64,000 nucleotides of DNA, taken from positions 25,077,442-25,141,441 of the forward strand of contig NC_077230.1 of assembly GCF_027887165.1 (NCBI RefSeq). Reading direction: 5' to 3'. The notes beneath the pieces were generated by a model. The model worked only from the letters and a program-made list of their open reading frames with translations. It ran no database searches and was not told the DNA's origin. This document shows, in pieces, positions 20,651-34,264 of this stretch (the stretch's first letter is position 1; each line of letters opens with the position of its first letter). A program made the translations under genes and the position numbers. The DNA is from Monodelphis domestica. Its lineage: Eukaryota; Chordata; Mammalia; Didelphimorphia; Didelphidae.

Positions 20651-21744
20651 AATGGCAGGTTTCTTTAGTCTAAAGATTTTGGGTATACATTGCTATTAGG
20701 GCTAATGAATATTATAAACTTATCCTTTAAGATCAAAAACACCAATATTGATTCCATGTACTTCAAGTGCACACAAGCATACATCTAAGAACCATTTTCT
20801 TACTATTTACAATGCTTTGGGGAAATTTTGGTTTTAAATATAAGAAATATAATGAATCAAGCCAGTGGTACTTCTAACTTTGTATTTTGTCTTTGACTGT
20901 GAAAGTATATCAATTTCCCTCCATGATGACATCTTTAAATGTTATGGATAGAACTTCAACACATTTAGTTTCTTTTTAATAAGCTATAATGAATTTATCT
21001 ATAGATATATTTAAATTATTCCTTAACATATTTGTATTTTTTGACTTGGACAACTTTCAGAGCTAATTACAGTGTAAAATTTAAATTAATGTCCAATAAC
21101 TCCAAGTATTATATTTTATAAGATTTATTAGTTATCACTTGAAGTAGAAGAAATAAAAAATAGAGAAATACAAAACTTAAATATGACCACGTGAGTAAAC
21201 TTTCCTGCCAAGCTCTCCCCCCAGCCTCCACAGTTGTGTTCCAGAAAGAAGAGAGAGTGGGGGAAGGGTTACATAAAAATATATCCTTCCTACCTCTGTA
21301 TGCAGTTTGCATTCAGTGTGAGCACACAAATGGGATGCTGGGTAAGAGAGTCCTAGGGAGCAAATCCTAATTACAAACTAAAAAGCTACATATATTTCCT
21401 ACTTGTTAGATAAAGAGGTTTATTTAATTGTCCAAAAACTTACCTTATTCAGTATTAAAATTGCAGCATTCTGGAATTTGGTATATATAAGTTCATTTTC
21501 ACCTTGCCTATGCCCTTTACAATGTTATAGAATTATAGGATCATATCTTCTCAAAACTTTAAAATGAAAGATAGTCTACTATGAAATTAAGTAATAATAG
21601 TCTCCTTTTTTCTTTCACCCATTCTCAAAATATATCCCACTTTTTTTTTGGTCCCAGACTTATGTCTTCCCTAGTGTAGGGAATTTCCAGTGTACTCATT
21701 TCCAGTAAAGATGCAGATAGGCAACCGTTTTGCCACTTATATTC
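20651..21744. other. Unassigned AT-rich sequence
   Basis: No gene or named repeat recognised. Confidence 0.5.
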
Positions 21745-21880
21745 TTAGAGAGCTACCTGGGAAATAGAGAGATTATGTGACCTTCCATGAGTCTCATAAC
21801 TAGTATGTGTCAGAAGCAATAATTGAACCAAGGTCTTCCTTTTTCTAAGATAAACTTTCTGTCTATATACGACACTACTT
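21745..21880 (-). repeat. MIR-like fragment
   Basis: 'agagagattatgtgaccttc' and 'agcaataattgaaccaaggt' followed by 'cttcc' resemble antisense MIR with strong decay. Confidence 0.45.
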
Positions 21881-22019
21881 CTCTTCACTTCTTTCAAACT
21901 TCCAATAAGGGTTTTCCAAAAAATATCATTTTTTTTTTCTGAGATGGAATTAGTGACTCCATACTCTCTTTTTAGTAGGCACATCTCATTTATTAACAGG
22001 GAGACAGATTCGGTATGCG

Positions 22020-22425
22020 AACACTCTATCAGGAACAGACATCGACTTTCATAACTCATTCAGAGTTACCAGGCTCGCCCACAATATGTGATAAAAATTG
22101 ACTATCCATTTAAAGTTGTTTCATGGTCCATGTATATTTTTCCATCAGTGTTTTAAGTTGCTTTACACAGAGTGAAATAGTATTATTTAAACAGAAAAGT
22201 ATAAACATAATATGGCTCATTTATTAAGATCCCAATGCTATAGCAGGAAGGATCCTCCAGAGCTCCTAATGGAAAGAAATTATAAATTTCCTACATTTCC
22301 CACCTATACTATATGTGGGCCATGCTGTCCATCTGGACCCTTTCCTGTGTCTTCTCAACAACAAATTAAGAGTTACATGTTTCTTCTTCCTCTGGGTTTT
22401 CATATTTGTTTGGATTAGTGGATTA
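22020..22425 (+). repeat. Interspersed repeat of unknown family, copy 2
   Basis: Reverse-complement partner of 12375-12700. Shared blocks include 'catcgactttcataactcat', 'gtgttttaagttgctttaca' and 'aataatatggctcatttatt' (one mismatch), and 'caacaacaaattaag' near the right end. It carries an extra segment of about 60 bases at about 22245-22305. Confidence 0.75.
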
Positions 22426-22429
22426 TGTT

Positions 22430-23690
22430 TGTTGTTTTATATTTTTTCAATTAGCAAATAAATATTTTCTCTCTTTCTCACCATACTTTCCTTATTGAGA
22501 AAAAAGAAAAGCAACTGCCTTGTATGAAATCTACATAATCAATCCATGCTAATTTCTATATTGGCTAGGTCAAAAAATATATCTCAATCTGTACCCCGAA
22601 TCCATCCTCTCTCTGTGAGAATGTGGGGATCGTTCTTTATTATGACTTTTTCTGAAATAGTGCCTTGTACTTATGTTAATCAGAATTCTTAAATTTTTCA
22701 GAGTTTGGGATTTTTATGTTTGTATGTGTATTTTTCCTTTCCAATGTTATTGTTAGTGTATAAATTGTTCTCCTGGTTCAATTAACCTAACTTTGCATTG
22801 AGTCATATAAGTCTCCCTCAATTTATCTGAATGTCTCATTCATTATTTCTTATAATATGATATTTTATTATAGTCACATATGATAATTTTTCAGTCATTT
22901 TCCCAGGTTCAAGTTTCATTCCCTCAGTCTCAAGTTCTTCGCCAACTAGGAAAAAAATTACTGTAAATCTTTTTGGACGTGTGGATCCTTTTCTTCTTTC
23001 TTTGATCTCTTTAGAGAATATATAGTGATGGCATCACTAAATCAAATAGATCCAGTAGAATAGATAGTTGAATGGACTTTTGTACAGAGTATCAAATTGC
23101 TCTCTAGAATGACTGGAATCCATAGGGTCACCAAAAGTACATTAATGTACCTGTTTTCATATCAACTTCCCAACTTTTATTAATTTCCTTTTTTCTTTAA
23201 CTTTGCCAACCCAGTGAATATGAAATGCAACACAAAAAAATTTGCATTGTTCTAATTATTAGTGATTTTGAGCATTGTTTTATTTTTATCTATTGAAGAC
23301 TGAGGTTTCTTGCTCTGAAAACTCCTTGTTTATATCTTTTAACCATTTATCATCTGAGGAATGGTTCTCATTATTATAAAATTGAATATGCTCCTTATGT
23401 ATTTTAGAAATTAAGCCTTTATTTGATGAACTTGCTACAAAGATTTTCCTCATTTACCATGTTTCAATTTTAAACTGCACTAGTTTTGTTTTGTGCAAAA
23501 ACTATGAAGTTGTATATAATCAAAATTGTCCATTTAATTTTCTAATTCTCTATTTGCTTCATTTGGTTGTGAGCTCTTTCCCTATTTTTATCTGCTAAAA
23601 GGGAGTTTTTCTTGCTCCTTTAACTTGTTTATGAAGTCACTTCTTTTTTAATGCTTTTTATAAATTTTCCTAAGTTATATGATCGAACTT
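22430..23690 (-). repeat. LINE-1 3' part, antisense
   Basis: It begins with antisense 3'-UTR text ('gtcaaaaaatatatctcaat', 'ccatcctctctctgtgagaa') and proceeds into ORF2 C-terminus ('tttgcattgttctaattatt', 'ttaagcctttatttgatgaa', 'atcaaaattgtccatttaat'). Broken throughout. Confidence 0.8.
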
Positions 23691-26600
23691 ATCTATCTCC
23701 TTCCCTTCCCTTCCATTTCCCACTGCTGGCAGGTGGTTCAATCTGGGTTATATATGTGTTAGCATGCAAAACATTTTCATTTTGTTCATTTTTGTGAGTC
23801 ATCTCATAAAACCAAAACCTCAAAATATAAACCCAAATAAACAATTGAAAAATTGTATGCTTTCCTCTGCTTTCCGACTCCAACAGTTCTTTCTCTGAAA
23901 GTAAATAACATTCTTTGTCATTAATCCCTTAGAATTGCACTTGATCATTGTATTGCTAATAATAGGTTAGTCTATCACAGTTGAGATCATTCCACAATAT
24001 TGCTGTTACTGTGTACAGTGTTTTCATGGTTCTGCTTATTTCATTCTGTATCAGTCCAAGAAGTTCTTTCCAAATCTTTCTGAAATCATTCTGCTCATCA
24101 TTCCTTATAGTACAATAGTATTCTATCACCATTATATACCATAATTTGTTCAGCCATTTTCTAATTCAGGGACACGTCTTCAATTTCCAATTCTTTGCCA
24201 CCACAAAGAGAGCAGCTATAAATGTTTTTTTTTTTTTTTAACAAACAGATTCTTGTCCATTTTTTATTTCTTTGGGATGAGGATCTAGTAGTGATATTAC
24301 TGGATCAAAAGGTATGCATTCTTTTATAGTCCTTTGAGTAAAATTCAAAATTGCCCTCCAGAATGTTTGGATTGGTTCACAACTCCACCAGCAAAATGTT
24401 AATGTTCCAATTTTGCTATATCCCTTCAAACATTTATATGATATCTCTTCTCACATCTATTTATGTACCCATTTGGAAGTCAATCCTGATGTACAATGGT
24501 CTATTACTGGTTTCTATCAGTCTGATTTCCAATTTTCCCAATTCTATTTGTTGAATAGTGAGTTATTACTCCAGTAGCTAGATTCCTTGAGTTTATTATG
24601 CCACAATTTGTGTTTGCTTCCATATGTTATATACTTAATCTATTGACATCTTGATTTTTGACTTAATTTTTAACCCATAGTGAGTTGTTTAAATGATTAC
24701 TGCTTTGTAGTATAAGCTAATGTATGCTAAAACTAGGCCCTCTTCCTTCTCACTTTTTTCATTACTTCCCTTGAGATTCTTGACCTTTTGCTCATTCATT
24801 TAATTGCTTTTTCTTCTAAGATTATAAATCATTTAGTTGGTAACATGACACTGAAAAAGAAAATTAAAGTAGTATTTTCATTCTTGTTATTTTGGCTCAG
24901 CCTACTGATGAACAATTAATATATCTCCAATTATTTAGTTCCACTCTTTATATGTAGAAAGAGTATTTGTGCTTCTATTTTGTTATAGCTAAAATTTTCT
25001 GGAGACTATAAATTAATTTATAATTATTTATTAGTAAAAGAGAGAAAAATCACATGATCACCTGGCCAAGCCTATTAATCTGAGTTTCCTAAATTGTCTC
25101 AGTTCATCAACCAAAAGTAACTGTGCTGGCAAGAGTCTCCAGCCCCCGCAAGCCATGCCAAAATAATTTCACTTCCCTAGTCCCCTCTCTTATAAAGTCA
25201 ACCCAATCAAAAGGTGAGGCAAATACTGACCAAAATGGGTTTTCAAACAGAATAAGAGGTATAATTTATATTAAATTCACACATATTCATATGTCTCTAG
25301 GTTTCTTGGCAGATGGATTCCCAAGTCTTTTGTATATTTCATGGGAAGGGAATTTCTCTTTCGGTATCTTCTTGCTAGGATTTGTTGGTAATATACAAAA
25401 ATGATAATGATTTATATAGTTTTATTTTATATACTGCAACTTTAAAAAGTTATTTCAACTAATTTTAGTCGACTTTCTTGGGCTCTTTAAGAAAATCATA
25501 TGGCACCTGCAAAAAAATAATTTGCTTCCCTATTTGCCTATGATTTCTCTCTCAACTTCTTTCTCTTGTCTAATTTCTGTAGTAATAAGTAATGGTGATA
25601 ATGATAATGGGCTTCTTTGCTTTACCTCTAATATTATTAGAAAATGCTCTACTTTATCCCTTTCTATATAATTCTGTCTTGATTTTAAATAGATGCTACT
25701 TTTATTAAGAAAAGATCCCTTTATTCCTGTGCTTTGTAGAATTTTTAAGAAATAGGAATGGGTATTGCATCTTGACAAAAGCTTTGTATATGTCTATTGC
25801 TATAGTCATATGATTTTTGCTTTTCTTTTTATTAACATGATCTCATCTGCTACTAGTTATCATAATATTGAATCAACCCTATATAGCCCAACCTAGTCAT
25901 GCTGCATGATCTCTGTATTTCAATGTAGTCTCCTTGCTCATATAATTTTTTTTTTTATTTTTATCAGTGTTTATTAGTTATTGGTCTGTAGTTTTCTTTC
26001 TCTATTTTGACTTTCCCTGGTTTAGGTATCAATACTATATATAAGCAATTTGGTAGGACTCCTCTTTCTGATTAGCTTACTTAATGTTTTAGTTAGTTGT
26101 ATTTTTAAATGTTTGATAGAGATGAACTATGAATCTGTCTGGTACTGGAGTTTTTGTTCCCCTTCTCACCCAGAAATTCTTTTGTGGATGGTTAAATTTA
26201 TTTTTCTGATTTTGGGATATCTAAATCCTCCATTACTAGTTCTGCTAATCTCAGAATTTATTTTGTTTTTGTAAAATTAATCTATTTCATTCTAGCTGCT
26301 AATTTTATTGATATATGATAGATAAAGCAAAATACTTCCTGACATTTTCCCTTTTTCTTTATTTGTCAAAAATTCATTTTCTTTTCATTTTTGATATTAG
26401 CAATTTAGCTTTTGTGTTTCTTCTAAAATCTAAACTAGTTAATAGTTTGTTTTGTCATTTTTTAAAAAATCTTTTATTTCATAATTTTTTTAATTTCCTA
26501 TTCAATCTTTTCATTTTCAACTTTTTTACCTTCTTTGATTTTTCAGGATTTCTATTTTGATGTTTATTTGAGCTTTTTTACTTTATTGGTTTTTCAACTC

Positions 26601-29600
26601 TGAGGTACCACCTCACACCTCTCAAATTGGCTAATATGACAGAAAAGGAAAATAATAAATGCTGCTGGAGATATGGCAAAATTGGGACACTAATGTTTGG
26701 TGGTGGAGATGTGAACTGATCCAATCATTCTGGAAAACAACCTGGAGCTATTCACAAAGGGCTTTAAAACTGTGCATACACTTTGATCCAGCAATTGCAT
26801 TACTACATCTGCATCCTAAAGAGATGTTAAAACAGGGAAAAGTATCAATTTATACCAAAAAATGTTTTTAGCAGCTCTTTTTGAGGTGGCAAAGGGGATG
26901 ATTATCAGTTGGGGAATGGCTGTACAAGTTGTGATATATGATTATAATGGAATATTACTGCACTATAAGATGATGTAAGAAAAACATAGAAAGTCTTGTG
27001 TGAACTAATACGAGGTGAAGTGATTAGAACCAGGAGGACATTGTACACAGTTGTAGCATTATTGTATGATGAACATTTATGAATGACTTGGCTATTACTA
27101 GCAATACAATGATCCAAGAAAATTCTCTAGGACTCATAATGAAAAATTTTGTCTGCCTTTAGAGAAAGAACTGGTGGAGTCTGAATGCAGAATATGACAT
27201 ACCATATTTCACTTTAATTCTTCACTTTTCTTTTGTTTGTTTTAGTTCTCTTATATGAAATGACTAATGAGGGGAAATATTTTACCCTATTTCACATGTA
27301 AAATAAATATCAGATTGCTTGTCATCTCAGAGAAGGGAGAGTTTAAGGAGAAAATGAGAGTGAGAATTTGACTCATTTTTTTTAAAAAGAGGTTAAAAGT
27401 GTTTTATCATGTAATTTAAGGAAAAAATAAATTTTTTTTTTAAAAAATTGTTGGTTTGCTAGTCCTTTTAGTCATATGTATAATTTGTCTACTTTCTCTC
27501 TTGTTGATGAAAGTGGTTAAAGATAGAAATATTTCCTTAAGAACTGATTTGAGTGTATCCCAAATTTTTGTCATATAATCTCATTCTTTATTATTGTTAA
27601 TGACAGTATCTATTATTTATACAATTTGTCATTTGAGTCACTCTTACTTTAAGATTAAATTATATGGTCTCTAATTTTAATTGCTTATTCAGTGATCTTC
27701 ACTAAAAAAAAAAAAGGATTTTTATTGGATTATGGCCCTTAAAAGACAATTTAAATATGTATGTTTTTCAAAAAATTTTTTGCATTTATATATGAGGTTT
27801 TTATGTCCTAATAAATAGTCAGATTTTGTAGAGGTACCAAGTACAGCTAATTATATACATATACACATTTTTGTTTTATTACCAGAATTCTTTCATATCT
27901 AACCTTTCTAAAATTCTATTCAGGACTTCCTTCTTGTTAGTTTTTGTTTTATTTTTTCCAGATTTGAAAAGGGTGCATTGAGGTCTCCTTATTATAGTTT
28001 TACCATTTCTACCTGTATTTAACTTTTCCTTAATTTATTTAGATGTTCTGTCTTTTAATGCATATATGTTCAGAATTGAAATGAACTTGTCTATGGTAGT
28101 TTTCAGTGTAATTAATTTCCTTCTTTATCTCTTTTGATCAAGTCTACCTTTGTAGATTGCTACCTTTTTTTTTACTTTAGCTAAAGCAGATTTTTCTTTA
28201 CCTTTATGTTAACTCTGTGTGAGTTTTATTTCAAATATGCTTTCTGGAAACACTATCTTGTATTCTACTTTCTAATTCATCCTCCATTTTATGTCTAAGA
28301 ACAACCAATTCACATGCACAGGTATGGTCACTAAATGTGTGTTTATTTCCATTCTCTCCTCTTATACTTTTTTCTATCTTCATTTTCATTTCTATCTTCC
28401 TTAAAAAGAAGCAGATTCTGGCATGTGAAGAGTGTGCTCAGCACCAGTGCTCTATGTTTGATGCAATCTGCTGCTCCCTTGACTCTCTTCTATTTCCCTC
28501 ACCTGTAACCCATTCTTATCCTTTCTTCTTTTCCTTTAAAATCAATTTTTGTAATCCAACTTCCTTGGATCAAGGATCCAGTGTGTTTTGCTTATTACTA
28601 ATCCTTCCCTCATTCTACCTTCCCTCTTATTCCCTCTTGATCCCACTCCACTTTCTCAGTTCCCTGTTGAATGAAATGTATTTCTGTACCATACTCTGGA
28701 TATGTATATTCCTCTCCTTTGACCATTTTCTCATCTCCCCTTTGTCCTTATTTATATAGCCTTCTATTTCATGCTATAATTTTATGAAATAATGCTCCCC
28801 TTTTTTCTTCCTCCAAGCCTTTTATTTTCTTTTCAATTCTCATTCTTTTACTAAAATCTTCAAAAGAAAAAATCATTCATAGGCCCCCCACTTCATTTGT
28901 CTCCTCTTATGACCCTTGATGTTATTAAAGTCTGAGGAGAAACTTATATCATCTCCTAAAATTAGAATGTAAACACTTCATCCTTATTTAGACTCTTGTG
29001 ATTAATTGCTTGTTATTTCTCCTGACTCCTTCATTTGTATTTCAAATTTTCTACTTAACTTGGGTACTTTCATCTGTAATGCTTAGTCTTTTTATCAGGA
29101 ATGTTTGACAATCTAATTCATAATTTTCTAATTTTCCTCTTTAGGATTTATACCATTATACTTGGTTTTCAGGTCTATTTTTAGTTGTAAGTTTGGATGA
29201 TTTTGTCTTTTGGAATATCATGGTCCAAGCTCTTCACTTCTTTATAGTGGTGGCTTATATATCTTGTGTGATCTTTGACTGGATTTAAAGTATCTTGGAT
29301 TTATTTTCCACATTAGCTTTTTTTTTATATTAACACCTTATATTGTTTTATTTTTCCAGTCACTTGACTTTCTTGTTATCTCATAGAGTCATTAATTTAT
29401 TTTTGGTCCATTCTAATATTTAACGAGATCATTTCTTGGGTTAGGCTTTGCATTTCTTGGACTAAACTATTAATTCTCTTTCCAAGCCTTTCTTCAATGG
29501 CTTTAATTTCCTTTTCTATTCTTACCTCTAAGGCACATTTACTCTATAAAATCACTTGACTCTTGCTTTATTTCTTCTAGAAAGGCTAGATGAACTAGAA

Positions 29601-29750
29601 GATGTGTTGTTCTTTGAGCCTTTGAAGATGTGGATTTATTTTCTTCTCCTGGGTTTATGTCCTTTGTGTTCTGGTTACCATAATAGTTCTTTTGATATGA
29701 TTCTTTTTTGTTTGTTTGTTTTCTCATTGTTCTAGTCTTATTTCCAACTG
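23690..29750 (-). repeat. Long LINE-1, minus strand, interrupted at 26595-27435
   Basis: 3' UTR and ORF2 end occupy 23690-24460 ('attgctgttactgtgtacag', 'gaatgtttggattggttcac'). Reverse transcriptase and upstream ORF2 follow to 26590 ('ttactgctttgtagtataag'). After a plus-strand LINE-1 insertion, ORF2 resumes ('gtttgctagtccttttagtc') and runs to the endonuclease region near 28150 ('tgttcagaattgaaatgaac'). 28200-29750 probably holds ORF1 or 5' sequence but is not confirmed. All frames are broken. Two joined copies are possible at about 24.5 kb. Confidence 0.7.
26595..27435 (+). repeat. LINE-1 3' end inserted into a minus-strand LINE-1
   Basis: ORF2 C-terminus in plus orientation: 'gaggtaccacctcacacctc', 'aaaattgggacactaatgtt', 'ctttgatccagcaattgcat', then 3' UTR 'gagaaagaactggtggagtc' and a tail near 27430. 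The surrounding antisense LINE-1 continues on both sides. The 70-codon frame 26659-26871 is an ORF2 remnant. Confidence 0.85.
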
Positions 29751-30984
29751 GTTCAACTAATCCATAAATATTAAAATGGACAAAAATATGGAAATGGAAA
29801 ATATGTATTAATTTATCTATAATCTATTTTCAGCATGATTGTGAAAGAATATTATTTGAATCTTAACAATACAATTCTCAAATCATGGAAGTAAAAAATA
29901 GTACTTAAGAAAATAAAGTCAAGAAGACCAAGTATCCACAAGGAAATCTGGTCTAAAAGTGACAGATTGTTGAAAACATTAAAGTTTTGTTTTTAGCAAA
30001 TATCTCAGGGATGAAAAAGTAGTAAAATAATGGAGTGACAGGAGGGACTTATGGACAATTACTACTAATTCCCAAATTGTGGTTGAGATAACAACAATAA
30101 CAACCAAGCCATATTCCTGTTTTATCTCTATTAAAATCTTTATGAGAGTAATATTTGTGTAGAAAAGATATCTTTGATCAAAATCTGAGAGGGGGGACAG
30201 GCAGGCTTTTGCAAATGATTCTCTATCAAAGACCATACTTTTACAGTAACTTAATTGATGGAAAGGGTTAAATAATATAAGATTCTGTGATTACTGCTTA
30301 TTGATTATTGGGGAGGAGGAGCAAAGCATAGTCTTAAAGTCTTCTCCTCCAACAAGGATTTTTTTTGGCATATATTAAAATTATTTAGGTTTCCTAAGCA
30401 AATGTAACCATAGAGAAAGCTATTTAATGGTTCTCTAATTAGTAATACCAAGAAAAGTACAAAGCAAAGGAAGGCGTGCTTCCTAAATTTATTTGCAACC
30501 ATGCTGGAAGATATTCTGCATAAAGTCTGAATGTAATTGAAATTCCTTATAAATGTAGAAATCCTTCAAATGCTCAAGTTTGGAGATGATATTGTGTTAT
30601 TTGCATCAAGGCTTTTAATATTATAAGGATTCAATGAACTCTAATTATTCAAGAGATTAGAATAACAATCATATAGTTAAAAAACTAAATAGATAAAAAC
30701 TCTTACTTTCATACTGTCACACACAGCTGGAAAATAATGAGTGGGGCAGTAAATTCAATGGAACAAAGACAGTGGAATGTATTGCATCAGTGCTTTTTAA
30801 TGACCTCAAGTCGTTTCCTGAACACCACCACTCTCCCCAAAAAGAGCTCTCCTTTAAATAAAAAAAAAACTCAAATCTATTCTTCATGATGCTGCATAGT
30901 TGTAAAAGTTGAATCAACATAATTTTGACATAATCAAAGTTTCAGATGACCCAAAAGTCATTTAAGAAGTGGCAAGTGATGGGT
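29751..30984. other. Unassigned AT-rich sequence
   Basis: No named repeat or gene recognised; short minus-strand frames (65-85 codons) show no domain features. Confidence 0.45.
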
Positions 30985-31110
30985 GTATATGCAAGGTAGT
31001 ATACGGAAAACAATAATAACTGGAATTTACATATGTAGTCTTTTAAAGTTTGTAAAGAGTGTTGCACAAAGTATTCCATTTGAACCTCATAGAAACCCAT
31101 TGGTCTTTAC
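30985..31110 (-). repeat. MIR/THER fragment (L2-like tail)
   Basis: 'tcttttaaagtttgtaaaga' and 'tattccatttgaacctcata' match the antisense 3' tail of CORE-SINEs ('ctttacaaatatctcatttg' type). Confidence 0.5.
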
Positions 31111-31880
31111 TTTGATAGTTGTACACGGGACCTCCTTAGTATATGAAACTCACCCCCACCTCCACCAATGCTCCAGAAAGCCATCCAAGGTACTGGCTGC
31201 TTGGCAACTCAGAACCGTCTCAAACCAATAGCTCCTGAGCTCCCCACCAATTATTATGCTTCTGCTTCTCTCTGAAATGCAACATTTCTCACTGGCAGTT
31301 GGTGTTCATTTATCCAGCAATCTTCAAAATCAGTTAATATCATGGCCCAGCATCCACTAGGGATCCTGTAGTTAGTTCTTTCTGACTCCAACTATGCATG
31401 CGTAAGACTTTATGTTCATCTGGGATATTACCATTAGCATCACCTGCAACATGGTTCTCTATCTACTGGTGGGATGTTGTGGTTACTTCACATTTCTCCT
31501 TCAAGGGCGGGCTTTGTCTTATTTCAGCCAGATTTCTCAGCTGATAGTTATGAAGTTCTTTCCATCTAAGCTGCTAACAGAAAATAACATACCCAGGAAT
31601 TCCTCCTTGAACTACTCTTTTTTTGACTGTCTACTGTAAGTCTGGGATGTATGGGGTATTCTAGGAATACTAATTCCTCTGCTATGAGGACTTGGTGAGC
31701 CCTTTTAGGACTCTAATGTCCACCTACTACCCAGTTCTCGCTTATGGATTCAAGAATTTGTAGCCTGCACAGAGGCAAAACCTCAAAAACATCTCAGCAG
31801 AGGGGCTAACCCAGGTTAAGGTTTACTGACACTCCTCAAGCCTGTTGGCAGGTTGGGTGGGAAGGGGCATGTCTATCTTA
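31111..31880. other. Unassigned, relatively GC-richer sequence
   Basis: No repeat I can name and no convincing exon. The plus-strand frames (82 and 75 codons) have no domain features. Confidence 0.4.
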
Positions 31881-31884
31881 AGAA

Positions 31885-32200
31885 TGTGAAGATTTCCACG
31901 AGCTGAAGGAGAGAATGAGAACCGTTTGTTCCAATGGCCATTTCAGCAATAGAAACAGATGCTGTGGAGCACTTAGAACTTAGTTGGACATTGAAGAGGC
32001 CAAAGTTATTGATTGCATCCCAAATTATTACCAGTCATCTTGTCACTGGGCTTGGATGTCTTTAGAAGAGAAACTGAGGCTGAGGACTTTGCGAAATTCT
32101 GCCTCACTTAAATCCAGTTCATGGCAAGTCAAAAGATATCACCAGTGATGCCATTTTGGTCCTCTTTTAACACACAGGACAAAATCTAACCAAATTTAAG
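31885..32200 (+). repeat. Ancient amniote/mammal-wide repeat, plus copy
   Basis: Contains 'gaaacagatgctgtggagca', 'ccagtcatcttgtcactggg' and 'ctgcctcacttaaatccagt' followed by 'tcatggcaagtcaaaagat'. I recognise this as the tail of an old, widespread repeat (probably the 3' part of a CR1/L3-like LINE), family name uncertain. A reverse-oriented copy lies 0.5 kb to the right. Confidence 0.6.
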
Positions 32201-32711
32201 TCCTCCAGTTCAGTTCCCAGCTGAATTGTTGTCAGAAGTCTTAGCCCTTATCCTACTCCCTAGCTGAAGCAACATCTCCAAGTATGTATTTACATAAAGA
32301 GAAAAGGAGATGGATGAAACTGGTAAGTTAACTTCACATATAGAGGCCTGGGAGGATGGAGAAGAGTGAAAAAATTTTGTAATTTTTGTCCCATTTCTCC
32401 CAAGCACTAATTCACAACTTTCTCTCTTCACGATCTCCCCCAATAAACAATTTGCATGAAAAAATTATATTGGGGTAAACTTAAATATCTTTGATTTGCC
32501 ACATTAACATGGATAGGATAGCTCAAAAAGCAGTACACAAAGTCCTATAACTGCCAAATGTTAATGTAGTAAACATAAACTCTTAGAGAAGTTAGTATAT
32601 AATCAAAAGTATCTATAATTACGGTATATACACTTAGACCAAAATGCATTACATACAATATATACCATTTAGCTTATATAGCAAAATATGTTCCTGTATA
32701 CAATTATACAT

Positions 32712-32910
32712 TAGCTGTTGTTCATCCTGCATTTTTTAAGAGAACCAAATGACATCACAGGATAACTCTTGACTTGCATGTGAATTGGATTTAAGTGCAG
32801 CAGAGTTGAACAAAGTTATTAGCCTCAAATTGCCTTTCAGAGTCATAGGAGTCTAGTAGCAAGACAGAAATCAGGGTGAGCATGAAGGTGGCTTCTGGAT
32901 ATTCTCTGTT
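32712..32910 (-). repeat. Ancient amniote/mammal-wide repeat, minus copy
   Basis: 'aaatgacatcacaggataac', 'tcttgacttgcatgtgaatt' and 'ggatttaagtgcagcagag' are the reverse complement of the 3' tail of the copy at 31885-32200. Confidence 0.6.
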
Positions 32911-34264
32911 CTCTAAGAGCCTCTGAAACTGGAATATTTTTAGAGGAAGAAACGATCTGGGTTCAATATCCCCCCCACTACTGACTAATATGAATAGAAA
33001 CAATAGTAGTGTTAGTAGGAAATTCATTTAGTTATAAATTTCTGACAGTAAAAGATAGTAAATAATATAAGGATTTATTATAAATAAATATTTCCAGTCA
33101 CAATTAATATGTATATTTTGTTTGTGACTTCCTGCTTCTCTTCCGACAAGAGTTGTCAAACATCAATGGGGTCTCTAGAGATGCTCATTTTGTCCTGCAT
33201 GAAATTAATTGAAGGGTAGTTCTTTCTGGTTGGCAGAATTTCAGCACTGCTTATATGAACAACCTCCTCTATCTCTAAGCAGATATTTCAGTGCCTTATT
33301 CAGTTGCAATTCAGTTCCTTGTTCATTTGCTACCTACCTTGCTTTATCAAAGTTTATCTCTAAGCCAATCGACCCATCTGTCCTCTGAAGTTGCGGAAGG
33401 GTTAGTGGAATACATATATGTCAGTCAGACTCTCCGTCAAGATAATATCATGGACAGAGGGGAGTATAGACCAGGAGATATAAAGTCACCTGGATTACTT
33501 TCAGTAGCAGTTGCCCAACATTGATTGATGAAGAAAGGTCCCTAAAGTTCAGAAAAATATTTTGCTGTACAATGCTCCATATGATGATCTTCACATCAGA
33601 ATGATGGTTCAAAACAAAATGCAAAAAACAGAAGCCTGCAGTCGCTCAGCTTACAAAGGAAAAATGAAGAGGGCAACCTTTCTATAACATCACAGGACAA
33701 ACCAGGACCTTTGCAGAAGGTCAGGAGAAACAGATGTATTGGAGAAAATCCATTATTTAAAATGGCCCTGCATGGCTCATGTTGCAAGAATGATGTATAT
33801 CTGACTAAGAGACTAGATCCCATGGGATCATAATAAACCATTAAGAAGAAAAAAAGTGTTGGGACAAGCCAGTCATCAGTTTACCTATGAAGGGTTGGAG
33901 GAAAAAAGTATGGGATATTTGATACTGGTTTCCGGTGGATTTAATTTTTTTAATAATTATTTTTTATTTTTTATAATAATTTTTTATTATCATCATTATT
34001 ATCATCAACTAGAAAAAATTCGAACATAAATATGAAAATATGAACTAAAAAGTAGGAGATGGAGAGAAATAAAAGTTATTTATAGAATTGGAGTCAGAAA
34101 GGGTGATTTGGATTAGTGCTTCAGTTTGTCCATAAATAACAAACTTAACAGTGAAAGTACAAAATACAGGTGGAAGAGAGAGGATGCAATAGACCATTTG
34201 AATAATAGATGGGTGGTGAGGAGCCAATTTTTTTTTCTTAATCCACAGCCTTTTTTGCAAAGAA
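32911..34264. other. Unassigned sequence
   Basis: No repeat or gene recognised. A (TTA)/(TTAT)-rich stretch lies at about 33945-34000. Confidence 0.45.

Noticed and set aside
20354..20668. Plus-strand 104-codon frame opposite the putative retroviral region
   Set aside because: It is antisense to the minus-strand frames and shows no features of its own.
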